Notes under the pieces: model-generated
Told to the model about the DNA's origin: nothing
The model's input: only the letters and a program-made list of their open reading frames with translations
The model's database searches: none
Shown here: piece after piece, positions 17,469 through 25,021 of the stretch
How the letters are laid out: every line of letters starts with the position of its first letter
How positions within the stretch are numbered: the stretch's first letter is position 1
Made by a program: the position numbers and the translations under genes
NCBI GenBank assembly: GCA_022822525.1
Contig: JAJEBN010000022.1
Span: forward strand, 1 to 51,057
Direction of reading: 5' to 3'
Length of the DNA stretch: 51,057 nucleotides
Source of the DNA: Acidimicrobiia bacterium
GTDB lineage: Bacteria; Actinomycetota; Acidimicrobiia; Acidimicrobiales; Poriferisodalaceae

Positions 17469-17496
17469 GCACAGTCGGAAAGGCCGCCAAGTGAGC
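17450..17496 (+). repeat. Tandem duplication of the rplF/rplR junction
   Basis: A 21-bp sequence is present twice without change, at 17450-17470 and 17476-17496 (period 26). Each copy contains GGAAAGG, the end of the L6 frame and GTGAGC. The first GTGA ends rplF, the second starts rplR. Between them lies a 9-codon micro-ORF from GTG 17465 to TGA 17494 that begins VS, like the likely L18 start, and ends GKAAK, like L6. Confidence 0.9.
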
Positions 17497-17850
17497 GTCC
17501 CCATGAAGGCGGCACGTCGGGCTCGACGCCGCAACCGCGTCCGCAAGCGGGTGTCGGGCACCGCCGAGCGCCCGCGCCTTGCAGTATTCCGGTCGAACCG
17601 GCACATCAGCGCGCAGCTCATCGACGACGATGCAGGCCGCACGTTGGCGGCCGCGTCGACTCGCGAAGCCCCGCTGGCCACCGCGGGAGGCGGCAACGTG
17701 GCCGCTGCCGGCGAAGTCGGACGGCTGATCGCCGAGCGAGGCCGCGAGGCCGGCACCACAGCCGTGGTCTTCGATCGCGGCGGAAACCGTTACCACGGCC
17801 GCGTCGCGGCTCTGGCAGATGCTGCCCGCGCGGGCGGCCTGAAGTTCTAA
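17491..17850 (+). CDS. rplR: 50S ribosomal protein L18
   Basis: 119 residues from GTG 17491, which follows GGAAAGG at a good distance; ATG 17503 is a shorter alternative. The basic N-terminus ([18 protein letters not shown]) and the [18 protein letters not shown] and [22 protein letters not shown] segments are typical. L18 binds 5S rRNA together with L5. Upstream in-frame codons back to 17428 overlap rplF and are not part of it. Confidence 0.95.
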   Translation: MSVPMKAARRARRRNRVRKRVSGTAERPRLAVFRSNRHISAQLIDDDAGRTLAAASTREAPLATAGGGNVAAAGEVGRLIAERGREAGTTAVVFDRGGNRYHGRVAALADAARAGGLKF

Positions 17851-17860
17851 GGGAGAACTC

Positions 17861-18529
17861 GTGGCAGATGCACCTACGACCGAGGCTCCACGGGAGCGCG
17901 GGGGCCCACGGGAGCGCGGCGCGGGTCGGCGCCCGCGTGAGCGGCAGTTCGACAACCCGCGCAACAGCGGCGATGACGGCCTGCGCGAGTCGCGGGTCAT
18001 CGACATCAACCGTGTGGCCAAGGTCGTCAAGGGCGGGCGCCGTTTCTCGTTCTCCGCGCTCGTGGTGATCGGCGACGGCGCCGGCCGGGTGGGCCTGGGC
18101 TACGGCAAGGCGAAAGAAGTGCCGCTGGCCATCCAGAAGGGCACCGAGGAGGCGCGCAAGAGCCTCTTCGAGGTGCCGCTGGCCGGCTCCACGATCATCC
18201 ATCCCGTGCTGGGAGTGACGGGCGCCGGCAAGGTGCTGCTGCAGCCGGCTGCACCAGGCACCGGGGTCATCGCCGGCGGCGCCGCGCGCGCGATCCTGGA
18301 GGAGGCGGGCATCAGCGACGTGCTGGCCAAGTCCTTGGGCTCGTCCAACCACATCAATGTGGCGCGTGCGACCATCGCAGGACTGGCTGCGCTGAAGCGG
18401 CCCGACGAGGTCGCCAAGCTGCGCGGGCTGTCAGCCGAAGAGTGCATCCCCGCTGGGCTGCTCGAGGCATACCGGGAGACCGAGCGCACCCGCAAGCTGA
18501 GCGATTCGAACGCGGGGGCGCAGTCATGA
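17861..18529 (+). CDS. rpsE: 30S ribosomal protein S5
   Basis: 222 residues from GTG 17861 after GGGAGA. The double-stranded RNA-binding domain starts around residue 45 ([19 protein letters not shown], then [26 protein letters not shown]), and the C-terminal domain ends around 205. The N-terminal 40 residues are Arg/Gly/Pro-rich and include an 18-bp in-frame repeat at 17888-17919. S5 is important for decoding accuracy. ATGA overlap with rpmD. Confidence 0.96.
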   Translation: MADAPTTEAPRERGGPRERGAGRRPRERQFDNPRNSGDDGLRESRVIDINRVAKVVKGGRRFSFSALVVIGDGAGRVGLGYGKAKEVPLAIQKGTEEARKSLFEVPLAGSTIIHPVLGVTGAGKVLLQPAAPGTGVIAGGAARAILEEAGISDVLAKSLGSSNHINVARATIAGLAALKRPDEVAKLRGLSAEECIPAGLLEAYRETERTRKLSDSNAGAQS

Positions 18530-18750
18530 ACCAGATTGTCGTGACCCAGGTGCGTTCGGGCATCGGGGCCAAGCCCAAGGCGCGCGGTGCCCTGCGGGCG
18601 CTCGGCCTGGGGAAGATCGGCCGCAGCCATACCCTTCCTGATCGACCCGAGATCCGCGGCATGCTCCGCAAGGTCAGCCATCTGATCGCTGTTCGAGAAG
18701 TATCAGCCCAAGAGATTCCAGGAGAGGTCGGCAATGCTGAAACTGCATGA
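18526..18750 (+). CDS. rpmD: 50S ribosomal protein L30
   Basis: 74 residues from ATG 18526. It has the short L30 fold: [23 protein letters not shown] reads as [10 protein letters not shown] then [18 protein letters not shown], followed by [16 protein letters not shown] 12-residue tail extends beyond the usual 60 and overlaps rplO by 17 bp, so this tail region carries the rplO ribosome site GGAGAGG. Confidence 0.93.
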   Translation: MNQIVVTQVRSGIGAKPKARGALRALGLGKIGRSHTLPDRPEIRGMLRKVSHLIAVREVSAQEIPGEVGNAETA

Positions 18751-19225
18751 TCTGACCCCGCCGCCGGGCTCGAAGCGCGGGCGCAAGCGGGTGGCGCGCG
18801 GCACCGGCGGCAAGGGCGGCAAGACCGCAGGCCGCGGCACCAAGGGCACCCGGGCACGGGGGACCGTGCCGGTCTGGTACGAGGGCGGCCAGCTGCCGCT
18901 GCAGGTGCGAGTTCCCAAGCAAAAGGGCTTCACGAACCCGTTCCGGGTGGCCTACCAGCCGGTGAATCTCGACACGCTCGATGAGTCCGGCCTCGACGAC
19001 ATCACGCCAGAGGCGCTGCTGGGGCGCGGCTTGGTGTCGGCGGGCTCGATGGTCAAGGTGCTGGGCCGCGGCGAGATCACCCGGGCGATCACGGTGAAAG
19101 CGCATGCAGCGTCCGCCTCGGCCCGCGCCGCGATCGAGGCCGCCGGCGGCAGCATCGAGATCCTGCCGCCCACGTTCAAGGGCCCGCGGCCGGCCGCTCA
19201 GGGCAACCAGCACACCAATCGCTAG
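18734..19225 (+). CDS. rplO: 50S ribosomal protein L15
   Basis: 163 residues beginning [20 protein letters not shown]. The Gly/Lys-rich extended N-terminal half (GTGGKGGKTAGRGTKG) threads into 23S rRNA, and the globular C-terminal half is normal. The start lies inside the end of rpmD. It is followed by secY after a 9-nt gap. Confidence 0.96.
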   Translation: MLKLHDLTPPPGSKRGRKRVARGTGGKGGKTAGRGTKGTRARGTVPVWYEGGQLPLQVRVPKQKGFTNPFRVAYQPVNLDTLDESGLDDITPEALLGRGLVSAGSMVKVLGRGEITRAITVKAHAASASARAAIEAAGGSIEILPPTFKGPRPAAQGNQHTNR

Positions 19226-19234
19226 GGGCTCGTC

Positions 19235-20563
19235 GTGCTCGGCCACATGCGCAACATCTTCCGGATCGCCGATCTGCGCCGGAAGATCATGTTCACGCTG
19301 TTCATCATCGCGGCGTACCGGCTGGGCTCCCAGGTACCGGTGCCGGGCATCGACTTCGACGCGATCGTGTCGCTGCGCGAGCAGGCCTCCTCCACCGGCG
19401 GCGTGCTGGCGCTGCTGAATCTGTTCTCGGGCGGCGCGCTCACCAACTTCGCGATCTTCGCCCTGGGGATCATGCCGTACATCACGGCATCGATCATCAT
19501 TCAGATCCTCACCGTCGCGATCCCGCGCTTCGAGCAGCTGCAGCAGCAGGGAGCCGTGGGCCAGCGCAAGCTGACCCAGTACACCCGCTACCTGACGCTG
19601 GGCATCGCCTTCGTGCAGGCCACCGGCATCACCTTCATCTTCGGGCGCGGTCAGGGCACTGCACTGGGCAACACCGCCGGCGTCATCGTCATCCCCGACT
19701 TCACCTTCAACCGAGTGGCGCTGGTCATCCTGTCGCTGACCGCGGGCACGGCGCTGCTGATGTGGATGGGCGAGCTGATCAGCCAGCGCGGCGTGGGCAA
19801 CGGCATGTCGCTGCTGATCTTCGCTTCGGTGGTGTCGACGATCCCCTTCGACGGGGCCCGGCTGCTGGCCGTGCAGGGCACGGTGTATCTCGCTGCGGCG
19901 ATCATTGTCGCGGTCGGGATGATGGTCGCCATCATCTTCATCGAGCAGGGCCAGCGCCGCATCCCGGTGCAGTTCTCACGGCGGCAGGTGGGCCGGCGGC
20001 TCTACGGCGGGCAGAACACCTACATTCCGCTGAAGGTCAACCAGTCGGGCGTGATCCCGGTCATCTTCGCGAGCTCGATCCTGTTCCTGCCGGTGCTGCT
20101 GTCGAATGTGGCCAACTGGGGCTGGCTGCAGACCGCTGTCGACGAGTACCTGACCCAGCCCGACAACATCGCCTACATCCTGTTCTTCGGCGGTTTGATC
20201 GTGGGCTTCGCGTACTTCTATACGGCGATCTCGTTCGATCCGGTGCGCCAGGCCGACAACATCCGCAAGCAGGGCGGCTTCATTCCCGGCATCCGGCCCG
20301 GGCCGCAGACCGAGCGGTACCTGGCCAGGGTGCTCAACCGCATCACGCTGCCGGGGGCGCTGTTCATTGCCCTGGTGGCGCTGCTGCCCAGCGTGCTGCT
20401 GTCGTTGACCAGCGATCTTGATGCGCTGGGCTCTGGCGGCGCCGGCGCCGCCATCGGCTTCGGCGGCGTGTCGATCCTGATCGCCTCGGGCGTGGCGCTC
20501 GAGACCATGAAGCAGGTTGACAGTCAGCTGCTGATGCGCAACTACGAAGGGTTCCTGGCCTGA
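19235..20563 (+). CDS. secY: Preprotein translocase subunit SecY
   Basis: 442 residues, ten membrane helices, central pore subunit of the SecYEG channel. Conserved stretches include the plug region after helix 1 (RLGSQVPVPGID), the FALGIMPYITASIIIQIL helix, and GGKFIPGI-like KQGGFIPGIRPG before the last pair of helices. GTG 19235 is used here; ATG 19247 would be four residues shorter. The stop shares a base with the adk start (TGATG). Confidence 0.97.
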   Translation: MLGHMRNIFRIADLRRKIMFTLFIIAAYRLGSQVPVPGIDFDAIVSLREQASSTGGVLALLNLFSGGALTNFAIFALGIMPYITASIIIQILTVAIPRFEQLQQQGAVGQRKLTQYTRYLTLGIAFVQATGITFIFGRGQGTALGNTAGVIVIPDFTFNRVALVILSLTAGTALLMWMGELISQRGVGNGMSLLIFASVVSTIPFDGARLLAVQGTVYLAAAIIVAVGMMVAIIFIEQGQRRIPVQFSRRQVGRRLYGGQNTYIPLKVNQSGVIPVIFASSILFLPVLLSNVANWGWLQTAVDEYLTQPDNIAYILFFGGLIVGFAYFYTAISFDPVRQADNIRKQGGFIPGIRPGPQTERYLARVLNRITLPGALFIALVALLPSVLLSLTSDLDALGSGGAGAAIGFGGVSILIASGVALETMKQVDSQLLMRNYEGFLA

Positions 20564-21132
20564 TGTCGGGCACCACCGCACGACGGCTGGTCATCCTGGG
20601 CAAGCAGGGGGCTGGCAAGGGAACCCAGTGCGAGCTGCTCGTGGAGCGCTACGGCGTGGCCCACATCTCCACGGGAGACATGCTGCGCGCCGCGGTCGCC
20701 GCCGACACCCCCTTGGGCCGTCAGGCCAAAGAGGTGATGGACGCCGGCGAGCTCGTCAGCGACGAGCTGATCTTGGGCATCGTGGCCGAGCGCCTCGAGT
20801 CGCCCGATACTGCTGCGGGCTTCCTGCTGGACGGTTTTCCTCGCACCGAGGCGCAGGCCGACGGGCTGTTCGCCCTGCTGGCGCCGCACGCGGTGGACCG
20901 GGCGATCGACCTCGAGGTGGCTGACGACATCGTCACGCGGCGGATGCTGGATCGGGGACGCGCCGACGACACGCCCGAGGCGATTGCTCGCCGGCTCGAG
21001 CTGTACGAAGCCGAGACGGCGCCGCTGCGCAGGCTGTTCGCCGATCGAGAGGTGCTGGTCACCGTCGACGGCCTCGGCACACCCGATCAGGTGCATCAGC
21101 GCATCGTGGCGGCCATCGAGGCCGCACCATGA
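20563..21132 (+). CDS. adk: Adenylate kinase, short-LID form
   Basis: 189 residues. It interconverts ATP plus AMP and two ADP. The P-loop reads GKQGAGKGTQ, a variant of GPPGAGKGTQ. The AMP site (STGDMLR), FLLDGFPRT and the short LID (DRGRADDTPEAIARRL) are present; no zinc cysteines. Its last codons (VAAIEAAP) are duplicated immediately downstream. In most relatives adk is followed by map and infA, which are absent here. Confidence 0.96.
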   Translation: MSGTTARRLVILGKQGAGKGTQCELLVERYGVAHISTGDMLRAAVAADTPLGRQAKEVMDAGELVSDELILGIVAERLESPDTAAGFLLDGFPRTEAQADGLFALLAPHAVDRAIDLEVADDIVTRRMLDRGRADDTPEAIARRLELYEAETAPLRRLFADREVLVTVDGLGTPDQVHQRIVAAIEAAP

Positions 21133-21192
21133 ACGTCGTGGCGGCCATTGAGGCCGCACCAGCCGATACAGCGACCATCGAGGCGGCGTCGT
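21104..21192 (+). repeat. Tandem duplication of the adk 3' end
   Basis: A 26-bp segment covering the adk C-terminus (21104-21129) recurs at 21136-21161 with a single mismatch, and a third, decayed copy covers 21172-21192. The period is 32 bp for the first pair. The duplicate is not in the adk frame but is read in that of a coupled micro-ORF, where it again encodes VAAIEAAP. Confidence 0.85.
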
Positions 21193-21194
21193 GA
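21129..21194 (+). other. 21-codon micro-ORF coupled to the adk stop
   Basis: ATG at 21129 overlaps the adk TGA (ATGA); the stop TGA at 21192-21194 is overlapped by the GTG of a second micro-ORF. It encodes [11 protein letters not shown] and more, a repeat of the adk C-terminus. It is one of two micro-ORFs that together bridge adk and rpmJ. Confidence 0.35.
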
Positions 21195-21238
21195 CCCCTA
21201 TACTTGCTCGCTCGTCTACAGCGCAGGTCCCCCGATGA
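21191..21238 (+). other. 15-codon micro-ORF coupled to rpmJ
   Basis: GTG at 21191 overlaps the previous micro-ORF stop (GTGA), and its TGA at 21236-21238 overlaps the rpmJ start at 21235 (ATGA). With the preceding micro-ORF it makes an unbroken chain of 4-bp overlaps across the 102-nt gap. The sequence TATACT at 21199-21204, a good -10 match, lies within it, so an internal promoter is an alternative reading of this segment. Confidence 0.3.
21199..21204 (+). promoter_or_regulatory. Possible internal -10 element before rpmJ-rpsM-rpsK
   Basis: TATACT matches the consensus TATAAT in five of six bases. It lies 31 nt before the rpmJ ATG, allowing a short leader. No -35 at 16-18 bp spacing is obvious. 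In mycobacteria the infA-rpmJ-rpsM group has its own transcript, which would fit a promoter here. Confidence 0.3.
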
Positions 21239-21348
21239 AAGTCCGTCCGAGCGTCAAGAAGATCTGCGACAAGTGCCGCGTCATCCGCCGTCACGGGCGG
21301 ATCCGGGTGATCTGTGAGAACCCGCGGCACAAGCAGCGTCAAGGCTGA
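21235..21348 (+). CDS. rpmJ: 50S ribosomal protein L36, zinc-binding form
   Basis: 37 residues, the exact size, starting [14 protein letters not shown]. The zinc ligands Cys11, Cys14, Cys27 and His32 are all present. The frame is open upstream for 29 more codons, but the family length and the ATGA overlap support ATG 21235. infA, normally just upstream, is missing. Confidence 0.95.
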   Translation: MKVRPSVKKICDKCRVIRRHGRIRVICENPRHKQRQG

Positions 21349-21366
21349 GACAGGAGTTCCGTATAG

Positions 21367-21744
21367 ATGGCCCGAATTGCCGGCGTTGACATTCCACGCG
21401 AGAAGCGTGTGGAGATCGCGTTGACCTACATCTATGGCATCGGCCGTTCAGCCAGCCAGCAGATCTGCGAGGACCTCAACATCGCTGAGCGCACCCGTGT
21501 GCGCGACCTCACCGACGCCGAGGTGGCTCGCATCCGCAACCACATCGACGCCAGCCTCACGGTCGAGGGCGACCTGCGGCGCGACATCGCCCAGGACGTG
21601 AAGCGCAAGATCGAGATCGGCTGCTACCAGGGCGTCCGGCACCGCCGAGGCCTGCCGGTGAGGGGTCAGCGCACCCACACCAACGCACGCACCCGCAAGG
21701 GCCCGCGCAAGACCGTGGCGGGCAAGAAGAAGGTGCGCAAGTGA
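21367..21744 (+). CDS. rpsM: 30S ribosomal protein S13
   Basis: 125 residues, starting [21 protein letters not shown], split here as [10 protein letters not shown] and [11 protein letters not shown]. The helix-two-turn-helix and the basic C-terminal tail ([19 protein letters not shown]) that reaches between tRNAs are present. S13 forms the A-site finger bridge. The stop is overlapped by a GTG that opens a micro-ORF running to rpsK. Confidence 0.97.
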   Translation: MARIAGVDIPREKRVEIALTYIYGIGRSASQQICEDLNIAERTRVRDLTDAEVARIRNHIDASLTVEGDLRRDIAQDVKRKIEIGCYQGVRHRRGLPVRGQRTHTNARTRKGPRKTVAGKKKVRK

Positions 21745-21806
21745 GCGTGCGCGGCCGATTCCGTCGGCAACGAGAGACCGGACGCATGAGAGGCGGGCGC
21801 AAGTGA
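21741..21806 (+). other. 21-codon micro-ORF bridging rpsM and rpsK
   Basis: GTG at 21741 overlaps the rpsM stop (GTGA), and TGA at 21804-21806 overlaps the rpsK GTG at 21803 (GTGA). The peptide is very basic ([16 protein letters not shown], then RGGRK) and its end repeats the rpsM end: GCGCAAGTGA occurs at both 21735-21744 and 21797-21806. Like the other bridging micro-ORFs it fills the gap exactly. Confidence 0.35.
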
Positions 21807-22198
21807 ATCAGCAGCAGCAGCCTCGCCGCGGGCGCCGCCGGGAGCGCAAGAACGTCGGCGACGGCGTGGCGCACATCAAGAGCTCGTTCAACAACACGAT
21901 CATCACGTTCACCGATCTGCAGGGCAACGTCGTGTCGTGGGCGTCGGCGGGCAACGCCGGTTTCAAGGGCTCCCGCAAGTCGACTCCGTTCGCTGCGCAG
22001 CAGGCCGCCGAGCAGGCCGCCGAGCGGGCCATGGAACACGGCGTGCGCCGGGTGCACGTGCACGTGAAAGGCCCCGGCTCGGGGCGCGAGACCGCCATCC
22101 GCTCGATCCAGAATTCCGGCATCGAGATCAAGGGCATCCGCGACATGACGCCGGTGCCGCACAACGGCTGCCGTCCGCCGAAGCGCCGGAGGGTCTGA
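21803..22198 (+). CDS. rpsK: 30S ribosomal protein S11
   Basis: 131 residues from GTG 21803, with a Gln/Arg-rich start. Core motifs are normal: [36 protein letters not shown], and the end [19 protein letters not shown]. It lies on the 30S platform near the P and E sites and carries the RNA-binding end. The next gene starts one base after its stop. Confidence 0.97.
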   Translation: MNQQQQPRRGRRRERKNVGDGVAHIKSSFNNTIITFTDLQGNVVSWASAGNAGFKGSRKSTPFAAQQAAEQAAERAMEHGVRRVHVHVKGPGSGRETAIRSIQNSGIEIKGIRDMTPVPHNGCRPPKRRRV

Positions 22199-22199
22199 G

Positions 22200-22817
22200 G
22201 TGTCTCGCTACACAGGTCCCAAGGCGCGCGTCTCGCGGCGGCTGAACACCAACATCTGGGGCACCGAGGGCGAGACCAAGGCGCTCGACCGGCGCCCGTA
22301 CCCGCCCGGCGAGCACGGCCGCGGACGGCGCCGCAGCCAGAACTCCGAGTTCCTGATGCAGATGCAGGAGAAGCAGAAGTGCCGCTTCACCTACGGGATG
22401 ACCGAGCGGCAATTCCGCAACCTCTATGAGGAAGCCGCCCGCCAGCGGGGGGTCACCGGCGAGAACCTGCTGCGGCTGCTCGAACTGCGCCTCGACAACA
22501 TCGTGTACCGGGCCGGCTGGGCCGCTACCCGCCCCCAGGCCCGCCAGTTCGTGAGCCACGGTCATATCGACGTCAACGGTCGCCGGGTGAACATTCCCAG
22601 CTACCGGGCCCGCAAGGACGATGTCATCGCGCTGCGTTCGCGGTCCCGCGAGATCGTCACCATCCGGTGGAATCTCGACGTACTGGATCGCACACCGCCG
22701 CCGTGGCTCGAGGCGAGCGACGGTGCCCAGCAGGTCACGGTACGCGAGCTGCCGATCCGGTCTCAGATCGAGATCCCGGTGCGCGAACAGCTCATCGTCG
22801 AGCTCTACAGCAAGTAA
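22200..22817 (+). CDS. rpsD: 30S ribosomal protein S4
   Basis: 205 residues from GTG 22200. It is the zinc-free form, as the N-terminus lacks the Cys set. The S4 RNA-binding domain (RLDNIVYRAGWAATRPQARQ, then FVSHGHIDVNGRRVNIPSYR) spans residues 97-160. S4 starts 30S assembly and, in some bacteria, represses the alpha operon; no leader for that is evident here. Confidence 0.97.
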   Translation: MSRYTGPKARVSRRLNTNIWGTEGETKALDRRPYPPGEHGRGRRRSQNSEFLMQMQEKQKCRFTYGMTERQFRNLYEEAARQRGVTGENLLRLLELRLDNIVYRAGWAATRPQARQFVSHGHIDVNGRRVNIPSYRARKDDVIALRSRSREIVTIRWNLDVLDRTPPPWLEASDGAQQVTVRELPIRSQIEIPVREQLIVELYSK

Positions 22818-22837
22818 TCACCCACAAAGGGGTCAAT

Positions 22838-23851
22838 GTGTCCGTCTCCGACACCTTGGTCATGCACCGACCGACAATCGACATCTTGGGCGAGCCCGAG
22901 GGCAACCGTCAGCGTTTCGCCATCGGCCCGCTGGAGCCGGGCTTCGGGCACACGCTTGGCAACTCGCTGCGCCGCACGCTGCTGTCGTCGATTCCCGGTG
23001 CTGCGATCACACAGGTCCAGTTCGACGATGCGCTCCACGAGTTCACCACGATCGAAGGTGTGGTCGAGGACGTCACCGACATCGTGTTGAACCTCAAGGA
23101 CGTCGTGCTGCGCAGCCACAGCGACGAACCCGTTGCTGTCCGCCTCGACGAGCGCGGCGTGGGCCCGGTGCTCGCGGGCCATGTCGACTGGGGTGTGGAT
23201 GTCGAGTGCCTGACGCCCGATCTGCACATCGCCACGCTCGGCGAGGGTGCGCGCCTCGCGATGGATCTGACGATCGAGCGCGGCTGGGGCTACTCGGCCC
23301 CTGACAGCGATCGCGTCGGCGGTGCGATCGGCGTGATCCTCATCGATGCGCTGTTCAGCCCGGTCAGGCGCGTGGCCGTCGAGGTCGAGCCGGTGCGCGT
23401 GGAGCAGTCCACCGATTTCGACCGGCTGGTGCTCGACATCGAGACCGACGGCGCAATGACCCCGCGCGAGGCGCTGGCATCGGCCGGCGACACCCTGTGC
23501 CGGCTGATGCTCATGATCGCCGAGCTTTCGCCGGAGAACCTGGGGCTCGAGATCGCCGACGTGGCGGTGAGCGATGGCCGCACCAGCGACCTGGAGCGGC
23601 CGATCGAGGATCTGGGCCTGTCCGAGCGGGCACGCAACTGCCTCAAGCGCGCGCAGTTCAACACCATCGGCGAGCTGCTGGATCAGTCCGTGGACGAGCT
23701 GATGACCGTGCCGAACTTCGGCCAGAAGTCGCTGGACGAGGTCATCGAGAAGCTCGACGAGCGCGGCCTGGCGCTGCGGGGCATGAGTCCGACGGCGGCC
23801 GAAGAACCGTCCGAGCAGAGCCCCTCGGCCGAGCCGGCGGCGGTGAGCTGA
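22838..23851 (+). CDS. rpoA: DNA-directed RNA polymerase subunit alpha
   Basis: 337 residues from GTG 22838, 5 nt after AAAGGGG; ATG 22862 is an alternative. The N-terminal assembly domain starts at [20 protein letters not shown]. The C-terminal domain around residues 250-315 contains [19 protein letters not shown] and the [10 protein letters not shown] helix, which contacts UP elements and activators. A short Glu/Ala/Pro tail ends it. It sits in the usual place between rpsD and rplQ. Confidence 0.97.
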   Translation: MSVSDTLVMHRPTIDILGEPEGNRQRFAIGPLEPGFGHTLGNSLRRTLLSSIPGAAITQVQFDDALHEFTTIEGVVEDVTDIVLNLKDVVLRSHSDEPVAVRLDERGVGPVLAGHVDWGVDVECLTPDLHIATLGEGARLAMDLTIERGWGYSAPDSDRVGGAIGVILIDALFSPVRRVAVEVEPVRVEQSTDFDRLVLDIETDGAMTPREALASAGDTLCRLMLMIAELSPENLGLEIADVAVSDGRTSDLERPIEDLGLSERARNCLKRAQFNTIGELLDQSVDELMTVPNFGQKSLDEVIEKLDERGLALRGMSPTAAEEPSEQSPSAEPAAVS

Positions 23852-23853
23852 CG

Positions 23854-24207
23854 ATGCCCGCGCCCACGAAGGGCCGCCGCCTCGGCGGCAGCGCGAGCCA
23901 TCAGCGATCGATGCTGGCAAACCTGGCAGCGTCGCTGTTCGCCGCGGAGGCCATCGAGACCACCGAGACCAAGGCGAAGGCGCTGAGGCCCTACGCCGAG
24001 AAGCTCATCACCAAGGCGCGCAAGGGCGGTCTGGCACGCCACCGCCAGATCGTCGCCAGCCTCAACGGCGACCAGGAGATGGCCCAGAAGCTGATCGACG
24101 AGATCGGCCCCCGCTACGAAGGGCGGCCGGGCGGCTACACCCGCATCCTCAAGCTGGGTCCCCGCCGGGGCGACAACGCCCCCATGGCGCTCATCGAGTT
24201 GGTCTAG
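23854..24207 (+). CDS. rplQ: 50S ribosomal protein L17
   Basis: 117 residues from ATG 23854, two bases after the rpoA stop. The family start is slightly modified ([19 protein letters not shown] in place of MRH(R/K)xxxxKLGR). [21 protein letters not shown] and the [20 protein letters not shown] end are typical. It is the last gene of the contiguous ribosomal block; truA and rplM, normally next, are displaced 6-9 kb downstream. Confidence 0.96.
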   Translation: MPAPTKGRRLGGSASHQRSMLANLAASLFAAEAIETTETKAKALRPYAEKLITKARKGGLARHRQIVASLNGDQEMAQKLIDEIGPRYEGRPGGYTRILKLGPRRGDNAPMALIELV

Positions 24208-24228
24208 CTCCTCGCGGCGCCTCGGCAC

Positions 24229-24948
24229 ATGAGCACCGACAACCCGTCGAGCACTGGGCCGTTGGACCCTGACGTGCTCGACGCCTTGCGGGCGCTGGAC
24301 ACGCCGACCGTCTGCAATGCGCTCGAGGTCGTGGCTCCGCATCGCCGCGCCTACGGATACACCACCTCACCGTTGGTCTGTCCTGACCCGGACACCGTCA
24401 TGGTCGGCTATGCCCGCACGGCCACGATCCGTGCCAATGCGCCATCGGGCCGATCCGGCAACGACGACTTGGCAGTGCGCGTCGGCTACTACCGGCACAT
24501 GGCCGAGGGCCCACAGCCGACGGTCACCGTGATCGAAGACGTCGACGCTTCGCCTGGCTACGGCGCCTGGTGGGGCGAGGTGAACAGCAGCATCCATGCC
24601 GGTCTGGGCTCGCTCGGCGTCATCACCAACGGTTCGATCCGCGACTTGAGCGAGTGGGCACCGGGCTTCGGTGCTCTGGCCGGCTCGATCGGCCCGTCTC
24701 ACGCGTGGGTGCACGTCGTGGATTACGCGGTGCCGGTGAGGGTGCACGGCATGTCAGTGCATCCGGGCGACCTCATTCACGCCGACCGTCATGGAGCGGT
24801 CGTGGTGCCTGTCGACGTGGCGGCTGACATTCCCGCGGCGGCTGGCAAGATCGCCGCTGCTGAGCATGTGCTCATCGACGCCGCCCGCAGTGACGGCTTC
24901 TCGATCGATCAGCTCACTGCCCTGCTTGACCCCAAGGGCGATCACTAG
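24229..24948 (+). CDS. RraA-like / HMG aldolase-family protein
   Basis: 239 residues in the RraA-like superfamily, once called dimethylmenaquinone methyltransferases. The core signature is GLGSLGVITNGSIRDLSEW near residues 125-145, where the Arg-Asp pair and nearby residues form the metal-dependent aldolase/decarboxylase site. The family includes 4-hydroxy-4-methyl-2-oxoglutarate aldolases, oxaloacetate decarboxylases and RNase E inhibitors. RNase regulation is improbable by sequence alone; a small-acid lyase is more likely. It follows rplQ by 21 bp on the same strand and may be read through from the ribosomal operon. ATG 24229 lacks a strong ribosome site. Confidence 0.8.
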   Translation: MSTDNPSSTGPLDPDVLDALRALDTPTVCNALEVVAPHRRAYGYTTSPLVCPDPDTVMVGYARTATIRANAPSGRSGNDDLAVRVGYYRHMAEGPQPTVTVIEDVDASPGYGAWWGEVNSSIHAGLGSLGVITNGSIRDLSEWAPGFGALAGSIGPSHAWVHVVDYAVPVRVHGMSVHPGDLIHADRHGAVVVPVDVAADIPAAAGKIAAAEHVLIDAARSDGFSIDQLTALLDPKGDH

Positions 24949-25021
24949 TCCCTCGTCGAGGCCGCGCGACTGCCCGGCAGCCGCAGGGTGCCGAGTGTGA
25001 TCGCGCCTATCGGTTGAGCCT

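Noticed and set aside
24949..25021. Terminator between the RraA-like gene and the desaturase
   Set aside because: Only a 5-bp CGGCA/TGCCG pairing is visible and no T-run; too weak to annotate.
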